From: Desulfobacterales bacterium
GTDB lineage: Bacteria > Desulfobacterota > Desulfobacteria > Desulfobacterales > SpSt-501
NCBI GenBank assembly: GCA_025454275.1
Contig: JALOOS010000084.1
Coordinates: forward strand, 1 to 7,133
DNA length: 7,133 nucleotides
Direction: 5' to 3'
The translations under genes were made by a program, and so were the position numbers. The notes below the pieces were generated by a model. It was given only the letters and a program-made list of their open reading frames with translations. It was not told the DNA's origin and ran no database searches. Shown here piece by piece: positions 4,263 through 7,133 of the stretch; position 1 is the stretch's first letter, and each line of letters opens with the position of its first letter.

Positions 4263-7133
4263 GCGCCGCAAATCAAGGGTGCAGGGGAAATCCGGGTTGA
4301 CCTCCGCCGGCGGGGCCGCCGCCAGGGCGGGGTCGAGGCCCCCGGCCGAGAAGCGTGCATGGCGGCGGCCTTCGGCCTCGTAGGCGTTGACCGGGAACTG
4401 CTCGTAGTTGCGCCCGCCCGGGTGGCCCGCGTGGTAGGTGCATCCGCAGACGGCGCGCCCGGACCAGGTGTCGAAGAGACTGATCACGAGCGGGGTGTGC
4501 ACCCCGATCGTGGGGTGCAGGCAGGCGGGCGGCTGCCAGGCCCGGTAGCGGACCCCGGCGACGAAAACCCCGGCGACAGCGGTCGGCTGCAGCGGCACGC
4601 GGCGGCCGTTGCAGACCGCGATGAAGCGCTCCGCGGTCATGCCCGAGACCTTGACCTGCAGCCGCTCCACCGAGGAGTCGACGTAGCGCACCGTGCCCCC
4701 GCCGCCCGGCTCCTCCCCCAGGACATGCCAGGGCTCGAGCGCCTGGCGCAGCTCCAGCTCCATCCCCTGGTAGCCGAGCGTGCCGTAAACCGGGAAGCGG
4801 AACTCGAAGTGGGGCTGGAAGAAATCCATGTGGACCGGATAACCGGCCTGGTTGAGAATGCGGAGCACATCCTCAAAATCCTCGCAGACCGGCTGGGGCA
4901 GCATGAAGCGATCGTGAAGCCGGGTGCCCCAGCGCACCAGCCCCCGGCGGTAGGGGGTTTGCCAGAACCAGGCCGTGAAGATGCGCAAGAGCAACTGCTG
5001 GGCGAGGCTCATGCGGGCATGGGGCGGCATTTCGACCGCGCGGAACTCCAAAAGACCCAGCCGGCCGGCGGCACTGTCCGGGGAGTAGAGCTTGTCGATG
5101 CAGAATTCGGCCCGGTGGGTGTTGCCGGTCACATCCACCAGCAGGTTGCGGAAGAGGCGGTCGACCAGCCACGGCGGGCAGGGCGCTCCTGTCCCCGTGA
5201 GGCGCTCCAGCTCGGCAAAGGCGATCTCGAGCTCGTAGAGGCTGTCGTGCCGGGCCTCGTCGATCCGCGGCTGCTGGCTGGTGGGGCCGATGAAGAGACC
5301 CGAGAAGAGAAAGGAGAGCGAGGGGTGGTTGTTCCAGAAGGCGATGAAGCTGCGCAGCAGGTCCGGCCGCCGCAGAAAGGGGCTGTCGGCCGGGGCGGCG
5401 CCGCCCAGGATGATGTGGTTGCCGCCGCCTGTTCCCGTGTGGCGGCCGTCGAGCAGGAACTTCTCCGTGCCGAGCCGGCTCTGACGGGCGGTTTCGTAGA
5501 GGGTCGTGGTGCAGGCGACCATCTCCCTCCAGCTGCCCAGGGGCTGGATGTTGACCTCGATCACGCCCGGGTCCGGGGTGATCTTGAGAACGTTCAGGCG
5601 CGGATCGTAGGGCGGGGCGTAACCCTCGACCACGACCGGCATGCCGGTGGCGGCGGCGGCGGCCTCGACGGCGGCCGCAAGCTCCAGGTACCCTTCGAGG
5701 GAGGCGACCGGCGGCATGAAGAGATGGAGCCGGCCGGCGCGCGGCTGGACGCAGAGCGCGGTGCGGACGACCCGCGCGGCGGACTCCCCGGGGGCCGGCG
5801 GCGGAGCCTTGGCGGGCGACGGCTGGGGATGCACGTTTTCCCCCGGGCCCTCGGCGGGGCGGCCTGCCAGCGCCTGCTGGCCCGCATGCAGGTCGGGCAG
5901 GGGGCCGCGGTCGGCCATGGGGTCGAGCGGATTCTCGCAGGCCAGGTCGGCCGGCTCCGACCATGGCAGGGAGTCGAGCGGCAGGCGCAGCCCGGCCGGC
6001 GAGTCCCCGGGCAGCAGAAAGAGGTGCTCTCCCCGGAAGGGCCAGGGCCCGCTCTTCCAGGAGCCGTGCTGCAGGGGAAGGACGTAGCCCGCGATTGCCC
6101 CCAGGCCCCGCTCGAAGGTAGCGGCCATCCGGGCCCGCTCCTCGGGGTCGTTCAAGCGCGGATCGGCCGGGTCCACGTTCAGCGGCAGGCGCTGTTCCTT
6201 GTAGAGGTAGTGGAAGATGTCCTCGTAGGCTTCGCGGATGAAGCCACGGTCGACCTTGAGCAGGTCCGCCAGGGTCTCGATGAAGCGTTTCGCGTCGGCC
6301 GGCCCGAACCCGTAGTCCACTCCCGCCTCCGCCGCCCAGCGCTCCTCCTGCCAGATCGGAAGGCCGTCCTTGCGCCAGAAACAGCTCAAGGCCCAGCGCG
6401 GGAGGGACTCGCCCGGGTACCATTTCCCCTGGCCGAAGTGCAGCAGGCCGCCGGGGGCCCATTCGCGCCGCAGGCGCCGGATCAGCTCCTCGGCGAGCTC
6501 CCGTTTTTTGGTGCCGAGGGCGGCGGTGTTCCACTCGGCGCCATCCATGTCGTCGATCGAAACGAAGGTGGGCTCCCCCCCCATGGTCAGGCGCGCGTCG
6601 CAGCGCGACAGCTCTTCATCCACCCGCGCCCCCAGCTCCAGGATCTGCGACCAGACCTCTTCGGGGTAAGGCCGGGTGGAGCGGGGCGCCTCGCGCAGCC
6701 GCTCGATGCGCATCCGGTAGCTGAAATCGACCTCGCAGGGATCCAGCGCCCCGGTGATCGGGGCGGCGCTTTGAGGCGCCGGCGAGCAGGCGAGGGGGAT
6801 GTGCCCCTCCCCGGCGAAGAGCCCGGAGGTGGGATCCATGCCCACCCACCCGGCGCCGGGAAGGTAGACCTCGGTCCAGGCGTGCAGATCGGTGAAATCG
6901 CTCTCGGGCCCCGAGGGGCCGTCCAGGGATTTCACATCCGGAGCCAGCTGGATCAGGTAGCCCGAGACGAAGCGGGCGGCGAGGCCGAGCCGGCGCAGGA
7001 GGTTCACTAAAAGCCAGGCCGAGTCCCGGCAGGAGCCGCTGCCGAGCGTCAAGGTCTGCTCGCAGCTCTGCACGTTGGGCTCCAGGCGGATGAGGTAGCG
7101 GACATGGCGGCTGAGGCTGCGGTTCAAGTCGAC
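4251..7133 (-). CDS. Transglutaminase-like / DUF2126 putative amidoligase protein (N-terminus beyond window)
   Basis: Seen: 960 residues are visible, entering from the window edge with VDLNRSLSRH and ending at a TAA stop. A transglutaminase core comes first, with Cys35 in GSGSCRDSAW, His84 in DLHAW and Asp100 in GMDPTSG, so the catalytic triad is complete. From about residue 160 to the end lies a DUF2126 region with GGEPTFVSIDD (185-195), HFGQGKWYPGESLPRW (about 232-247), GVIEVNIQP (523-531), GRHTGTGGGNH (563-573) and LLEFRAVEMPPHARM (693-707). A Pro/Ala-rich linker sits at about 401-454. Known: DUF2126 is classed as a putative amidoligase of glutamine-synthetase-like fold and is commonly fused to a transglutaminase core. 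Full-length members have about 1,100 residues, so roughly 150-170 are missing here, including the transglutaminase N-terminal domain. Inferred: a cytoplasmic ATP-dependent ligase paired with a peptidase or transferase domain, first of the three visible operon genes. The substrate is unknown. The family call is very secure; the activity is a prediction. Confidence 0.95.
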   Translation of the reverse strand, partial: VDLNRSLSRHVRYLIRLEPNVQSCEQTLTLGSGSCRDSAWLLVNLLRRLGLAARFVSGYLIQLAPDVKSLDGPSGPESDFTDLHAWTEVYLPGAGWVGMDPTSGLFAGEGHIPLACSPAPQSAAPITGALDPCEVDFSYRMRIERLREAPRSTRPYPEEVWSQILELGARVDEELSRCDARLTMGGEPTFVSIDDMDGAEWNTAALGTKKRELAEELIRRLRREWAPGGLLHFGQGKWYPGESLPRWALSCFWRKDGLPIWQEERWAAEAGVDYGFGPADAKRFIETLADLLKVDRGFIREAYEDIFHYLYKEQRLPLNVDPADPRLNDPEERARMAATFERGLGAIAGYVLPLQHGSWKSGPWPFRGEHLFLLPGDSPAGLRLPLDSLPWSEPADLACENPLDPMADRGPLPDLHAGQQALAGRPAEGPGENVHPQPSPAKAPPPAPGESAARVVRTALCVQPRAGRLHLFMPPVASLEGYLELAAAVEAAAAATGMPVVVEGYAPPYDPRLNVLKITPDPGVIEVNIQPLGSWREMVACTTTLYETARQSRLGTEKFLLDGRHTGTGGGNHIILGGAAPADSPFLRRPDLLRSFIAFWNNHPSLSFLFSGLFIGPTSQQPRIDEARHDSLYELEIAFAELERLTGTGAPCPPWLVDRLFRNLLVDVTGNTHRAEFCIDKLYSPDSAAGRLGLLEFRAVEMPPHARMSLAQQLLLRIFTAWFWQTPYRRGLVRWGTRLHDRFMLPQPVCEDFEDVLRILNQAGYPVHMDFFQPHFEFRFPVYGTLGYQGMELELRQALEPWHVLGEEPGGGGTVRYVDSSVERLQVKVSGMTAERFIAVCNGRRVPLQPTAVAGVFVAGVRYRAWQPPACLHPTIGVHTPLVISLFDTWSGRAVCGCTYHAGHPGGRNYEQFPVNAYEAEGRRHARFSAGGLDPALAAAPPAEVNPDFPCTLDLRRGRG

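Noticed and set aside
2687..4300. A 537-codon open frame on the plus strand opposite the ATP-grasp domain
   Set aside because: Low-complexity composition with no motifs; the opposite strand is a well-supported ATP-grasp gene.
4238..4360. N-terminal extension of the ATP-grasp protein to an ATG at 4360
   Set aside because: It would add 41 Arg/Pro-rich residues without family similarity and overlap the end of the DUF2126 gene by 110 bases. The ATG at 4237 leaves a normal 13-base gap.
4873..6534. A 553-codon open frame on the minus strand inside the DUF2126 gene in another frame
   Set aside because: Arg/Pro/Ala-rich composition typical of an out-of-frame reading; the real frame carries the conserved motifs.
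4218..7010. A 930-codon open frame on the plus strand opposite the DUF2126 gene
   Set aside because: Its translation is rich in Gly, Arg, Ala, Gln and Val with no recognisable domain, while the minus strand carries clear family motifs throughout. Long antisense frames are expected in such GC-rich DNA because stop codons are rare.

Overview
The window is a dense, GC-rich stretch in which all four supportable genes lie on the minus strand, so it is read from high to low coordinates. Organism: the GC-rich codon usage and an RND/HlyD-type periplasmic adaptor point to a high-GC Gram-negative bacterium. I cannot place it more precisely from sequence alone.

Layout in the direction of transcription: (1) 7133-4251, a large transglutaminase-core plus DUF2126 (putative glutamine-synthetase-fold amidoligase) protein. 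Its N-terminal domain is cut off by the window edge. (2) 4237-1715, an 840-residue fusion of a circularly permuted ATP-grasp domain and an alpha-E (DUF403) helical domain. (3) 1718-840, a stand-alone 292-residue bacterial transglutaminase-like protein. (4) After a gap of about 180 bases holding a weak candidate terminator and a candidate promoter, 659-1, the N-terminal 219 residues of an RND-type periplasmic adaptor, cut off by the other window edge.

Genes 1-3 are almost certainly one operon: 13 bases separate genes 1 and 2, and genes 2 and 3 share an ATGA stop/start overlap. Together they form a module known from comparative genomics but, as far as I know, with no established biochemistry: two predicted ATP-dependent carboxylate-amine ligases (ATP-grasp and GS-fold), an alpha-E helper domain, and two transglutaminase-type cysteine domains that could cut or transfer amide bonds. 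The predicted job is to make, attach or remove a peptide or amide modification in the cytoplasm. The substrate is unknown. The adaptor belongs to a separate efflux function and probably starts its own transcription unit.

The very long plus-strand ORFs opposite genes 1 and 2 are GC-driven shadows. I saw no RNA genes, CRISPR arrays, insertion sequences or attachment sites.
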